From assembly GCA_010093705.1 (NCBI GenBank), contig MU006099.1:91344-155343 (forward strand): a stretch of 64,000 nt of DNA. The letters run 5' to 3'. Positions 1-11,159 of this stretch are shown piece after piece; the stretch's first letter is position 1, and each line of letters starts with the position of its first letter. The notes under the pieces are model-generated. The model made no database searches. It saw only the letters and a program-made list of their open reading frames with translations, and had not been told where the DNA came from. This DNA comes from Patellaria atrata CBS 101060 (Eukaryota; Ascomycota; Dothideomycetes; Patellariales; Patellariaceae). A program made the position numbers and the translations under genes.

Positions 1-86
1 GGACGCGGAAAGAGAAGGAAAGGTTTCAACTGGAATCAAGAAGGAGAGCGAGGGTTGCTGCACTCGAGAAGACTGAGTTCACCTAG
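1..86 (+). CDS. Possible 3' end of an unknown gene
   Basis: Frame 3 from the window edge reads 27 codons rich in Lys, Arg and Glu, containing ERFQLESRRRARVAALEK, and ends at a TAG at 84-86. The composition looks like the charged C-terminal helix of a real protein, and the sequence beyond is stop-rich. The other two frames are also open for 25-30 codons, so coding status rests only on composition. No family is recognised. Confidence 0.3.
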   Translation, partial: TRKEKERFQLESRRRARVAALEKTEFT

Positions 87-582
87 GTGAAGCGCAGATT
101 TAGAGGGGCGCATTGTGGAAGATTGGCGTAGTGATAGTGATAGATTGAAGTTGTGAATAATGGGAAGTTGTTAAGAAATTGTCAGGTGCAAGGGCAAATC
201 TGTACAGAGGTTCCCCAAAGATCGCCATTCAACCCCGCCACCAGCACCACCATGTGAAAATCACGTACTCAGTATCAGCTCATCGTTAGCAGAATTATCT
301 AAATATACGAAGCAGTGGTTTGGTTTAGATCCTACGTCTTAGGTTTGGACATGCAGGTCGAATAGTATGGTACCTGTATACATTCAAAACCATTTATCAT
401 CATCCAACTTGAACACTATGAAATCGTAAATGTTTGACTTGGAACCATAACCGTCTAAACATAACAATCATTCATATACTTTTAAAAGGCCAATCCATGC
501 TTTCCTATGCTTTGGCATGCTTTCCATGCATACAAGCACCCCTTTCATTCGAAACAGAAAACTGGTAGTAATACCCGGTAGA
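87..582. other. Intergenic, downstream of ric8
   Basis: No ORF with coding character is seen. The right part is AT-rich and probably holds the 3' UTR of ric8, which is transcribed leftwards. Confidence 0.5.
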
Positions 583-2341
583 TTAGTCCACTTGCTCCCA
601 GCGACTCTGCTCGATAGCTTGCTGTACTGGGCATCTGGCCTTCACGGTATTCGTCCTCTTGAGTCTTTGAACATAACTATTAGCATCCGATTCATGCATG
701 ATGAAGCAAAAAAACATACCGTTCAAACAGTCGGAAGAGCTTTTCAGCCTCACGTTCTTTATCCTCAATGAGAGAAGGCGTTCTCGACGGTACTTCCCCG
801 TCCTTCTTCTGAGCCTGGACTGATTTCACTTGTCCTGCACTGCTGAATGCTTCCGAAGCAGATGTGGGAATGGCCAAATTTTCAGTCACAAGAAAGCTGG
901 CAGCAAAACTATATCCTATGTTTTGAACATATGTGTCTGCACTTTGATCAGATAGATCGAACATCAATGTTTGGATAGAATTTCGCAAATTAGGTGTCCA
1001 CGATGATGTTGATAGCTGTAGAAGACGAGAAGGAAGTTTTTGTGATGCTTCATGCGGAGAAGTTTTGTTCTCGTTTATGGGGAGAAGCAGTGCTCGCATT
1101 TGCTTCTTTACACTCTCAGGTGCACAGGCATGGATCCTGATGAGTATATCCACGACTGGACCGGCGAGGGCATCTAATTCTTGTTCAGGATAACAATCCA
1201 TAGCTTTTTCCAGGATAGTGATCAAGTGAATAGTATTACAACTGGGATCGGATGATGGGAAGAGGGGATTAGTTGTGAATCGACAGCACTTCTGATCTTC
1301 TAAGTCAAGGCAGCCCAACAGATTGATCAAATAACGGACTGGTGCTGCGAGAGGTTGTTCAGAAATCTTCCTGCGGTAGAGTATCTTCAACAGATGTGGA
1401 ATAGAAGTCGTAAATGTATCTGAGAAACCTGGATAGTAGTGAATAATGTTGTAGATCAGTTTGACGTTTTCTGAAAGGGCGCCGTCATCATCCTGCAGAG
1501 GCCTTGAGTGTCTGCGAGTGGATTTAGAGTATCGTTTTGAATGGCGAATTATATGCTTTAATATGTCAACGACTCATACGTCCGGAACAAATTATCCACG
1601 CATACCGTATTAAGACTCTCTGCGAGTAGATGCTGTCCAAGGAGAGGTTCAAAATTGAGATTCGTATCATAAGTCATTAAAAAGAGTATTCGAGAAATTA
1701 AGAATTCATCTTCTACATTATCGATCTAATTTTCAGTCAGTATGCATTTCAATACGCCTTAGACTTCCATTGAAGTGTTGATACCTTCAACCGTTCTGCA
1801 GCTTTGACAGAAAATCCTAGATCTACCCATCGTTGTCGTGTCTCGGGGTTTAGAAGAAAGATATTTGCAAGACACCGTAGTGCTTCTCGGGATAACGAAG
1901 ATGGACCGCTGTCCAAAGCAATACGTGATATTGTATGGATGCTCTACTCAAGGGAGTAAGAAGTTGCACAACTTTGCGGAGTAGAGCTACGGGAGTCCGA
2001 ACCTCAATGGTATAGATGGGATCGCAACCATCTGCAACTCGAGACTGTACTTTAAGTTCCTCAAGTACTTCGCTACGTTCTATCCAAAGATCTTGTCAGA
2101 CTAGTGCGGAGAATCCCGGGAAGTTCGGAATCCGAGAGTTTTTAAACTTACGTTGGGGCAGTAGTGTGGCTTCTTCTAGGTCAATACGAAGCATTTCCAT
2201 CAACGAGGCCACATGCTCGTGCTTTCCTCCGGAGAGACGCCTCAACGGTTGTCCGGGGAAAGTTGATGCTTGACCTTCCATTTCATTACAATCTGGCGGA
2301 AATAGCGGCAACGAGGCCATTCTTGAAGAAACTACTGGCAT
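583..2341 (-). CDS. ric8: RIC8/synembryn, G-alpha chaperone and exchange factor
   Basis: Exons by eye: complement of 583-664, 720-1511, 1580-1725, 1785-1943, about 2003-2091 and 2152-2341, giving about 485 residues, the usual fungal RIC8 size. Family blocks appear in order: SREALRCLANIFLLNPETRQ, DEFLISRILFLMTYDTNLNF, LSENVKLIYNIIHYYPGF, the NPLFPSSDP/YPEQELDALAGP block, and a C-terminal EREAEKLFRLFERL stretch. RIC8 is a cytoplasmic armadillo-like protein that folds G-alpha subunits and promotes GDP/GTP exchange, acting in fungal growth and asexual development. All exon phases join without stops. The start is ATG at 2341; a second in-frame ATG lies at 2320. The donor of the second intron is weak: GTTCGG at 2002 or GTAGCT at 1990, both in phase. 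The gene is divergent from rif1. Confidence 0.92.
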
Positions 2342-3304
2342 ATTGACATTTCAGCTTCTAGGGACAGATGAAGTCCGCAGACAAGCCGTAGAAGTTTTTA
2401 TGGTGAATATTGTCTCCATCCGCGTCCGGACATTCATGCAGGGTTGGTGTTTGAGAATAAGGAACGATTTTGAGCCCTCGATCAAAGGACTGTGCGGAGG
2501 GCGGAGTTAAAAACAACAAGCGGATCCACCCAAGGGATGCAGGATCATGACTTCGCAGAATTCATTGTGGTACAAAAGCAGTTGGGTCAAGAGATCGTAC
2601 GGACTGTGTTGAACAGAAGACTGAAGACTCGAGGGTAATAATGATGGTCATCTGTATCATCCATGTTTGTTGTCTCAAATATTAGCCGCATGTGATGTGA
2701 CGCAACTGGCTGGAAGCGAGTCCGATATAAATTCGTATTGGATAAAGGACGAGCTTGCTAGGCATCATGGATAACTTGATTTAGGAGTTGAATCTGATGG
2801 AAGAGAATGATATACTCCATATGCGGATGATGATCGCATGTGGTTTAAACAGTATACCTACGAGGGGATGAAAATAATATCAGAGCTAAGATAGAGAGCT
2901 ACAGTGCTATTCCTCTTCCCTTGTTCATGGCGGGGATGTAAAGCAAGCCACAAGTTTATGATCATCCTGTCCGTCAAGACGGGAGGATCTTTGGCGAGGG
3001 ATGATAAACAAGTGTGTGGCGCTCTTCGAAAGCAAAAGCGGTGAGGTGCTCTCAGGGGGTTGGTGAGGTGGTGAAGCTCTTCGGGCACTCTTCGGTCTCT
3101 CATTAAAGTGCACACGCGCTGGGCTCGCGCGTGGAGTCGCGAACCGCGTTGAAGATACTAATAAGGTATAGCAATAGACCCTGCCACTTCTCCACTGTCT
3201 ATAGTATATCTCCAACTCCATCAACCTCTTATGGGTTTCCAATTCTTCTTGTGATCGTCTCCTGATTCAGTTTCTTTGTCTCTATTGCATCGGCCAAGGG
3301 GGCC
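2342..3304. other. Shared upstream region between ric8 and rif1
   Basis: This is the bidirectional upstream region of two divergent genes. Short ORFs here lack coding character. It holds a GC-rich inverted repeat at 3113-3133 and CT-rich leader-like sequence immediately before the rif1 start. Confidence 0.6.
3113..3133. promoter_or_regulatory. CACGCGC/GCGCGTG inverted repeat with CGCG cores
   Basis: CACGCGC at 3113-3119 is mirrored by GCGCGTG at 3127-3133, and a further CCGCGTT lies near 3144. CGCG cores resemble the ACGCGT (MCB) site read by the fungal MBF/SBF G1-S factors. The position about 170-190 bp upstream of rif1, a replication and telomere gene, would fit cell-cycle control. The regulatory role is inference; only the palindrome is seen. 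Confidence 0.35.
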
Positions 3305-6300
3305 ATGGCGTTTCCTTCTGCATTACACACAATTCGACCACCTACTCCACCTCGAGATCTTAATCGAGACATCAGTGATGCACTTCATTTCCTCGATGAT
3401 AGTTTCGAGGTCGACAGAACTCTTGGGAACATTCAACCGCCTTCCAGTTCTCCAATTGCGCAGTCACCGTCCTCCTCTGCCGAACTGCTCGCTACAGGCT
3501 CCTCTAAACCCAGGAAGAGGGTAGATTTCTCCCCATGGACTAAATATCACAAAGCAACGGAAATTCGTGATCCTGCTATATCGTCTCCTCTTCGACCTCT
3601 TCCCTCTCCCCACGACCGTAAACCTTTAAAATCAATCCTCAAGTCTAATGACTCCATGGCCAATGTTGGGTCTCAGAACCCCGACCCCTACAGTCCTAAT
3701 CGGAGCTCACCACCTAGCCAGGACTCATTTCCAGAGATGTTAGAATTTATGGCACAACAGTTAGCTGTAGACAACAAACAAATCCGTTTGGATGCATATA
3801 ATAGCTTGTTTGAGACCTTGCAAGCCCACGGCAAATTTGTGGACTTTCCTACCCTAGGAGCTAAGATGGGTCTCCTATCCCAATTCCTAGAGAGAGATCT
3901 CCGAATTTCTAAGAAGTCGGCCGATACGTCGGATTTAAATATTATAACAAAGGCCCTCAAGCTCATTTTACTGCTACTGCAAATACCCGATGCCGCCAAT
4001 ACCATGGGTGATGCTTTCTGCACATTCTTGGTTAACGAGTCAGTATCTATCTTGGAGGATGCCAGCACACCCAAGGCTCTTGCCAGTCATTATTTGCATT
4101 TACTAGCCCATCAGAAGTTCAGCGGGAAGGTAATGACCGTGGAGCGAGTTTCCCGTATCCTGGACACTCTACAGAGCATACAGGACCGCGTAAAAGGCAA
4201 TGGGGCCATTGCTGCAAGACTTGTCATCTATCAAAGGCTACTTACTCAGTCTCGCCAGATTATGACAAACAAATTTTCTGTCTGGATAGAGCACGTCTTC
4301 CATGGCATGCTTAGTAGCATCATTGAGATACGGAATCGTGCTATAGAGCTTGGACTGTGCGCATCACTTGCCCTTGGTTCAAACAGTCAAGTATCCAAGG
4401 TTGTCGTGGATCTATTGAATAGAAAGGCAGAAGAGGGGATAAGTTATGGACAGTTCATAGCAACAAGAGTAAACAAAATGTTGGATAAGAAAAGGGACAA
4501 CTTGTGCGTACCACAAATATGGTCTGTGTTCATGCTTTTTCTTCGAGCGAAGCGGCAAAGTTTTGAACGGTGGCCGAATATCAGACTTTGGATCTCCATT
4601 ATGCAACGCTGCTTCAACTCTTCAACCTTACGGAAAGCGAGTAATGTAGCCTGGAACAGGTTCGTCTTTGCCCTTAATCCGGACACATCGACCCCTATGA
4701 GCGTGATCAGAATGCTCCGACAACCACTAGCAGCCCAATTACACTATAAAGGTGGAGACAAAACCACTAAAGAATTATCTCTGTTTTCATACTCCAGCTA
4801 TTGCAATTTGCTGCATTACGCTTTTCGGCCTAATGAACCATCAACGCAATTAACGCTCTATTGGGCCGAATTCGTCTCTCCGATAATAAAGGATATGGCC
4901 CCGATTAGTACGAAGCATGCTAATGCGGCCACTCGTGTCCTTATAAGTCTCTTTGGCGGATCTACCCCCAAGGTTTGGAATGAGAATATTGCCAATGAAG
5001 TCAGTAACATCACTCCGGACGATATTCCTCGTCTTGACACAAAATGGATCCGACAAAATCTCTCTCTAGTGCTGCAAGTTGTAGAACCATGTCTGAAAAA
5101 TTGTTCTTGGAGCTCTAAACCTCAGGAAATCCCCCTTGCCAGGAAACTGTGGTCCACATTAATGGTTGCTCTTGCAGATGCTGGAAGTAAAGAAGTGAAA
5201 GCTTCCATGGAGCTGAAAGAGGCTATTGCAAGCCTCACAAACTTCATCCACACTTTCTGGTCTTTTCTGGAGTCGAATCACTTAGAAAGTGGTTCCCTAC
5301 CGCGTATAGATGTAGATGATTTCGCATTCTTGATAAAAACGGCTATGGAGAGTCTAGGTCCAATCCACTTCACCGAGAAGACGCTGGTCCGGAAGGGTAA
5401 CGAGAGCGAATTCGAGGTTGCTCCAACTCCTTCTCATCGTGGAAGGACATCAGGGAAACTTTTCCAGGCTCCGATACTACATATTTTGGAACTAATGCTT
5501 CCCCCTAGTCTCACAGCTACTACAAAGATTGCTGTATTGCGCTCACTCCTTTTACACTCAGTGGCTTCGAAAAACAGCCGGAGCGCTAAGATGGCATTTC
5601 TTCGTGATTGTGCAGACGTTACCAGAATCGAGTCATCTAGGGAGGAAAGTGTATCATTTAATTTTGATGTCTGGCACATTGTTGCAGACCTCGCTGAAGT
5701 TAATTTACGTTCAAATAACGATGAAATGAACAGTACATCTCAACGTCTTGGGGAAGAGTATGCGAATGTATTAGCCATTATCAGAGTCGGTTTCTACTTT
5801 CCACAATATCTTACCTCAGGTTCCATGGGCGAACTATTCATTGCTCTTGCAGAGACTGTCACTCAAGAGACTGGTTCCGCTGGAATGGTGATTGCAATTA
5901 CAGAACCTTTAGCGGCGGTACTGATGGCAGAGTCGAAATTACTAGATCCTAAACTAGTTTTATCGCACACAACGCTCCTATTAGAGAAGACACAACATCC
6001 CTCAAAGAGGAAATTAATGGAGGAAGGGAGAAAGCTTCTTTCGGGGATAACGGTCCTCTCGAAGACGACAGACTTCGATCCATATAACGAGCTCTATTTG
6101 TTAATTGCTGATGTCTCCGTGTCGTGCTATAAAGGTCTGTATAGATACGACCATGAATTAGTCTTGCAGTATCTTATATCTATGATACGGTTCATATCGA
6201 CTAGCCCGACTACCATTGCGGGAACCATCCTTCATCAAGTTCAAGGTGGAATATCCACCTGGATCATGGATGCAGAGCAGAAACTGACTGGTGAGCTTAA

Positions 6301-8822
6301 AGAGCTGAAATACAAGGTATGAGTGAATACTGCAGTCTCGTTACTGAGGTAATTGTTACTGACTCTCATCTAGGCTGTTCTTCTTTGGGAAACTGCTGTA
6401 AACATATTGAAGGACATTGCTATCACAGACTCTCGACAACTGAATACTTTTGACGAGCTAATTGCCTCTGGACTTCTGAGTTCTCATGCAAAAATTGCCA
6501 ATAAAGCTATCGAGACATGGAATTTCACTTTTAGAAAGGAACAACTATTAGAATATCCGCCTCGTGTGGAGGCTGCTTTGCGCAAGTTGCGATCCCACGT
6601 TGATCTAGAAACCCCCGGTCTCTCTGGTGACGGTGAAGATGCTGTAGGTCGCTATGAAACCTCTAACTGGACTCAACTAACCTTTATAGAAATCCCCGGG
6701 TCCGCCGCAATATCTAGATTCCCAAGATTCCTTCCTTGAGGAATATTCAGATACTTCCAAGAATATGTTAAAACCGCCTCTACAGCATTTACCAAAGACT
6801 CGATCACCAGCCAGTGACCATCCAATTCGTCAAAGACTATCGACCGAATCACCAAGTACGCCCACACGTAAACCTAAACCTTCCCACCAAGATTCACAAA
6901 TAGAGTTCGCTGCAGTAAATTCTTCCCCTAACCATGATCTCAATGCGGAATCTCAAAATCTCACTGAGGACCGGAAGGAGATCATGGAGAAGCAGCAAAA
7001 CTCTACAGTTGCGATGTTCCTTGATATTCGTTCTACTCCACATTTGTCCTCGCCTTTTCTTTCCACTCCGACAACCTTTCTAAGAAGATCGCTGGATAAA
7101 GAGTTGGAAAATGGGTCTACTACAATTACTCTCCCAATTCCCGTTCATAGACCGATGGACGCTTGTGTTAACTCGTCACCAACGCCGTCGTCCTGCTCAA
7201 GAAGAGGTCCAATTTTGAGCGACGAGGTTGACATAGCTACTCCTACTACAACTCGTTCAATTCCATTCGAGACTCTTGCTGTCGACGTTCCATCATCTCC
7301 ACCGTCGATGTGCGATACTGATCTCCCTGTCGGATTCGAGGGTGATCATCACATTGAGGAGATGGACCAGATGAATGTTAAGATTCAGAATAATGGTCTT
7401 GAGGCTACGTCGACCGAAAAAGAGACGTATCAACGGAGCTCTGAAGCGGACTCGTTGCTTAATGCGCAAATCGATTGTGAAATCGAAGCCCGAGCGAATC
7501 GTTCATTACTAGATATCTCGACGGCGGACTCCAACACACCAGGGACACCTTTGGAAAGCCTACCTACTACACCATATCTACCCAGTGATACGTTTGTAGA
7601 TGCTAATCCACAACAGCAAACTACGACAGACATTGACCCAGAGCCTGAAGTATTCATTGAAGCTTCTCAGCCGTTAAGAGTTGGTGAGGAACTAGACCAA
7701 GGTATCTCAGTGAATCAAAGCCACCAATCAGATATTACCTCCGGCAGTACCAGTCGGGTTGAGAGCTCGTTCATCGCAGAGCAACAAGCTGGGAACTCTA
7801 TAAGTCCCGTCAAACAATCTGCACAAGTAGGGGTATTCCAATCCCAATCACCGTCACAATCGGAATCGCAATTGGAACTGCAAACGCAAACACAATCGTC
7901 TCATGATTCTATTGCAAGCACCGACGAATTACAGAAGACAAAGAAACGAAAATCTCCAATAACGGCGGGCGATACACACTCAGCTAAACGTCAGAAGAGG
8001 AAATCGCCCATTAAACGAGCTTTTAACTCGTTCATTAGCCATATAACTGGTACACCTCCCGCTCCAGAGGATCAGGATGATGAGATCTACGATTGCATTG
8101 CAGTGACTACCTCTCCTATTCAGCCACAAAACGTTTCCCAAACGGATAATATCAAGTCTGAACCCGTTAACAAGAAACTCCGGTCATCCAGAGTTTCCCA
8201 AACACCTTCAGAAGACACCAGTGTCGTCGCAGAATGCAAGCCACGCAAGAAGAGAAAGGGAATGGCACCAGATGAATCTTCAGACCCACTTGCCGCTCGA
8301 AACGAGGGTGAGGGTGAGGCCACGCAAGAGAGCTCCACGCGGAGAGGACGCAAGAAGCAAAAGCAGAGTCAAGAGAAGGATATCAGCACTGCTCTAGGGT
8401 CGTCCGCTGTTTCTGCATCCAGCAGGAAACTTAGTCATGTCTTGATCGATATATCTGATATGGTCTCTAGTAACACCAGCACCCCTGTAGTGGAAACAGA
8501 GGATGAAACGGGCGCCGATGCCGTGGGACGTGGGACAAGTGTAGCCGAGGGTGGTAGAGCCCCGACAGGTGTTGAAACAGTAGATGAGGACAAAGCTGGG
8601 TCATCTAGCCAAGGAAGCGTTGCAAATGAACGGCGAAAACTCACGCCTAAGAGCCTCATCGAACGGCTTAAGGGTATCTTATCGGATATTCCGTCCCTCG
8701 TGTTTGGGTCCCCACAAGAGCTTAGGGAAGTGGATGATGTCGTGTTGGACATCATGAGATCTGCTCATACGGCTGCTCATGAGGCCAAGCTCAAAGCAGA
8801 GGGAAGATTGTCAGAGACGTGA
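3305..8822 (+). CDS. rif1: RIF1, telomere and replication-timing protein
   Basis: Exons 3305-6316, 6374-6643 and 6690-8822 join in phase to about 1,804 residues. Residues about 140-1000 form the alpha-helical RIF1 N-terminal repeat region. Two protein-phosphatase-1 docking motifs lie close together near the N-terminus: RVDF (72-75, within KPRKRVDFSPW) and SILK (110-113), as in yeast RIF1, where they recruit PP1 to counteract Dbf4-dependent kinase at origins. The C-terminal ~700 residues are disordered and rich in Ser, Thr, Pro and Gln, with SQ/TQ sites and basic patches (KKRKSP, KRQKRKSPIKRAF), followed by a short helical tail (SLIERLKGILSDIPSLVFGS). The nuclear protein is known to act at telomeres, replication origins and double-strand breaks. 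Both introns have good donors and acceptors. Confidence 0.9.
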
Positions 8823-9980
8823 TTTAGCTATTGCTCTGCTTCCACTAGCTAATATTTTGTAACATTAAATGGACTGAGGTTGTAAGGAGGGGGTATCAGA
8901 TCACCCATCACCCATAATGTTACTATACAGATGTCTTTGACATGAAGATCTTCCTGTAAGCATTATTGCATAGTTAACAATCATACAAATGCAAAACGCT
9001 TTCAACGTGAATAACTTTATGTGTTAATCGTGATTCTATTCTGGGCTCTAACTCATATAGTCTATACAAGCCAGCTATAACCCCCCAACAACCTACTTCC
9101 CTCACTAATTGATCGGTGCGAGAGTCATGCATGTAGTGCTGTACGATAAACCCAGAAACGCCATGTGGGCACCTTTTTCCCTCTCTCGTCTTTTACTGCC
9201 TCGTAAGGCTTCTGTGGCTTTCGCACGCAGTTGTAAACCCCGTTTGACACGTCGTGTATACGCACTCAACCTGAAACGTACCTATGCCTTGGCCTGCGTT
9301 TCACGGGATTGGTGATCTTTAACGTTGCGTTCGTGTGCTTGCAGATGGGTGTGATTCTTCCATGCGTTCATACCCACGAATGATGTTAGCTGTCTCAGAC
9401 GGTTAGACGGTTGTTACTGGTGGGTTATATGTATGGAATGTTTAGGGGGTATTGCTTCTTTAGATGAGCTTTCTGGTGGACTGGACCGATGGATGGAGAG
9501 ACAAGTACGGGGTATGGTTTACGGTATATGGTATACAACCGGTAACTCGTAACAGGATTCGGACGGGTTTGGTGGGGGACCTAAGGGTGACGGTGCGTGG
9601 GCAGGGGGCCCTGTAGCGGGGGGGGAGGGAGAAAGGGTGAAGCTTTTCTGCCCCTCCAGCTGTCTCCTGTCGTCGTCAATCCCATAAACCAACTCTTCTT
9701 CAGCTTCTCGTCTTAAACTGTCTGTTACCGGTAGAATCCTCAATCGTGGAGACTACTGCTCGACTACTTGAACCCAGCTACCTGCTCTATCAATTTCTTC
9801 TGAACAATTCCCTCTTTTCCATCCCGGAGAACTCGAGCTTTAGTTCTTTAGACCCTTATAACGTCACTTCATCTCTCACCTTCCATCACCGCGTCCCAGT
9901 GGACATTGGATATATCTCTCTCTACCTTCTTCTGAATCACCTTCTACACCAGTCCTCTACTAGAATAAAACATCGAAGCA
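8823..9980. other. Intergenic between rif1 and the epimerase gene
   Basis: Short ORFs only. A G-rich stretch near 9600-9635 (runs of five and eight G) lies in the upstream region of the epimerase gene, followed by CT-rich leader-like sequence up to 9980. No gene seen. Confidence 0.5.
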
Positions 9981-11159
9981 ATGGTTGAACGCTCTCATAA
10001 GCCGGGTCCCATCAGTGCCACTACCGCCTCTTCGCTTCCTCAGGCTCAAGTGAATGTCTCTGATGACAACTCTAAAGTTACCGCCACCATCCCATCCGGA
10101 GACACCGTTGAAGTCCTCCTTTATGGTGCTACTATAATCAGCTGGAAGAGCAATGGGACTGAAAATTTCTGGGTGAGCGATGCCGCAAAGCTAGATGGCA
10201 GCAAGCCAGTCCGCGGAGGTGTCCCGGTCGTATTTCCGGTACGTATGGCTTTCATTCATGACTATTCACTTTATCTGTCTCAATACAATGATACTTGTAT
10301 ACTCTACTTCCCACGTAGTGGGATTACTCAATACTTGAATATATAGATGCTAACATACCCCTTTCGCCCAACAGGTCTTTGGTCCTCCGCCTAAGAACCA
10401 CGCTACCAGCTCCTTACCCCAGCACGGCTTCGCCCGTAACTCTCGCTGGGAGTATTTGGGCAAATCAACCTCGGAGTCAGCATCTGATGACTCTGTCAAG
10501 ATGGATTTCGGCCTCTACAGCGCAGGTCTCTCCGAGGAAGCTAAGAAGGCGTGGCCCTACGACTTCGGGCTGGTCTACTCAGTCACCCTGACCAAGGGTG
10601 AGCTCTCCACCATCCTCACCGTGCGCAATGAGGGTAAAGAAGGCTTCGATTTCAATGTTCTCTTGCACACTTATCTCAGAATCAAGGTGAACCCCCCTTT
10701 GAGTCATCATTACCCCCTCCCCCAAAAAAATATATATATATAAAAAATTTCCCATTCATCGATCTAATCTCCTTACCCCAGGATATCTCCACAACGACCA
10801 TATCAGGCCTCCTCGGAACTTCCTACGTCGACAAAGTCCTCGACGCCCGCGAATCCACCGAATCGAATTCAGATCTCCGCATCACGGGCGAGACGGACCG
10901 GGTGTACAAGTCCCTCGCCCAAGACACCACCACCGTCGTCGAAAACGGAAGCCCGCGCTTCGATGTCGTCCGCAAGAATTTCAGGGACACCGTCATCTGG
11001 AATCCGTGGACGGAGAAGGCGAAGGGGATGGGCGATTTCGAGCCTAAGACTGGCTGGAGGGAGATGCTTTGTGTCGAGGTTGGGAGCGTGGCAGAGTGGG
11101 TTAGGGTGGAGGAGGGGGAGAGTTGGGAGGCGGGGCAGACTATTAAGAGTCTTGTGTGA
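9981..11159 (+). CDS. Glucose-6-phosphate 1-epimerase-like (aldose 1-epimerase family)
   Basis: Exons 9981-10238, 10375-10686 and 10782-11159 join in phase to 315 residues, the size of yeast YMR099C, which interconverts alpha and beta glucose 6-phosphate. Family motifs: RGGVPVVFPVFGPP (about 79-92), HGFARN with the conserved His at 103, LLHTYLRI with the second His at 184, a TDRVY Asp at 229, and CVEVGSV with the likely catalytic Glu at 288. No signal peptide is seen, so it should be cytosolic. The first intron splits VVFP from VFGP; the second (10687-10781) contains an A-run followed by a (TA)n tract. It acts at the entry of glycolysis and the pentose phosphate pathway. Confidence 0.9.
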
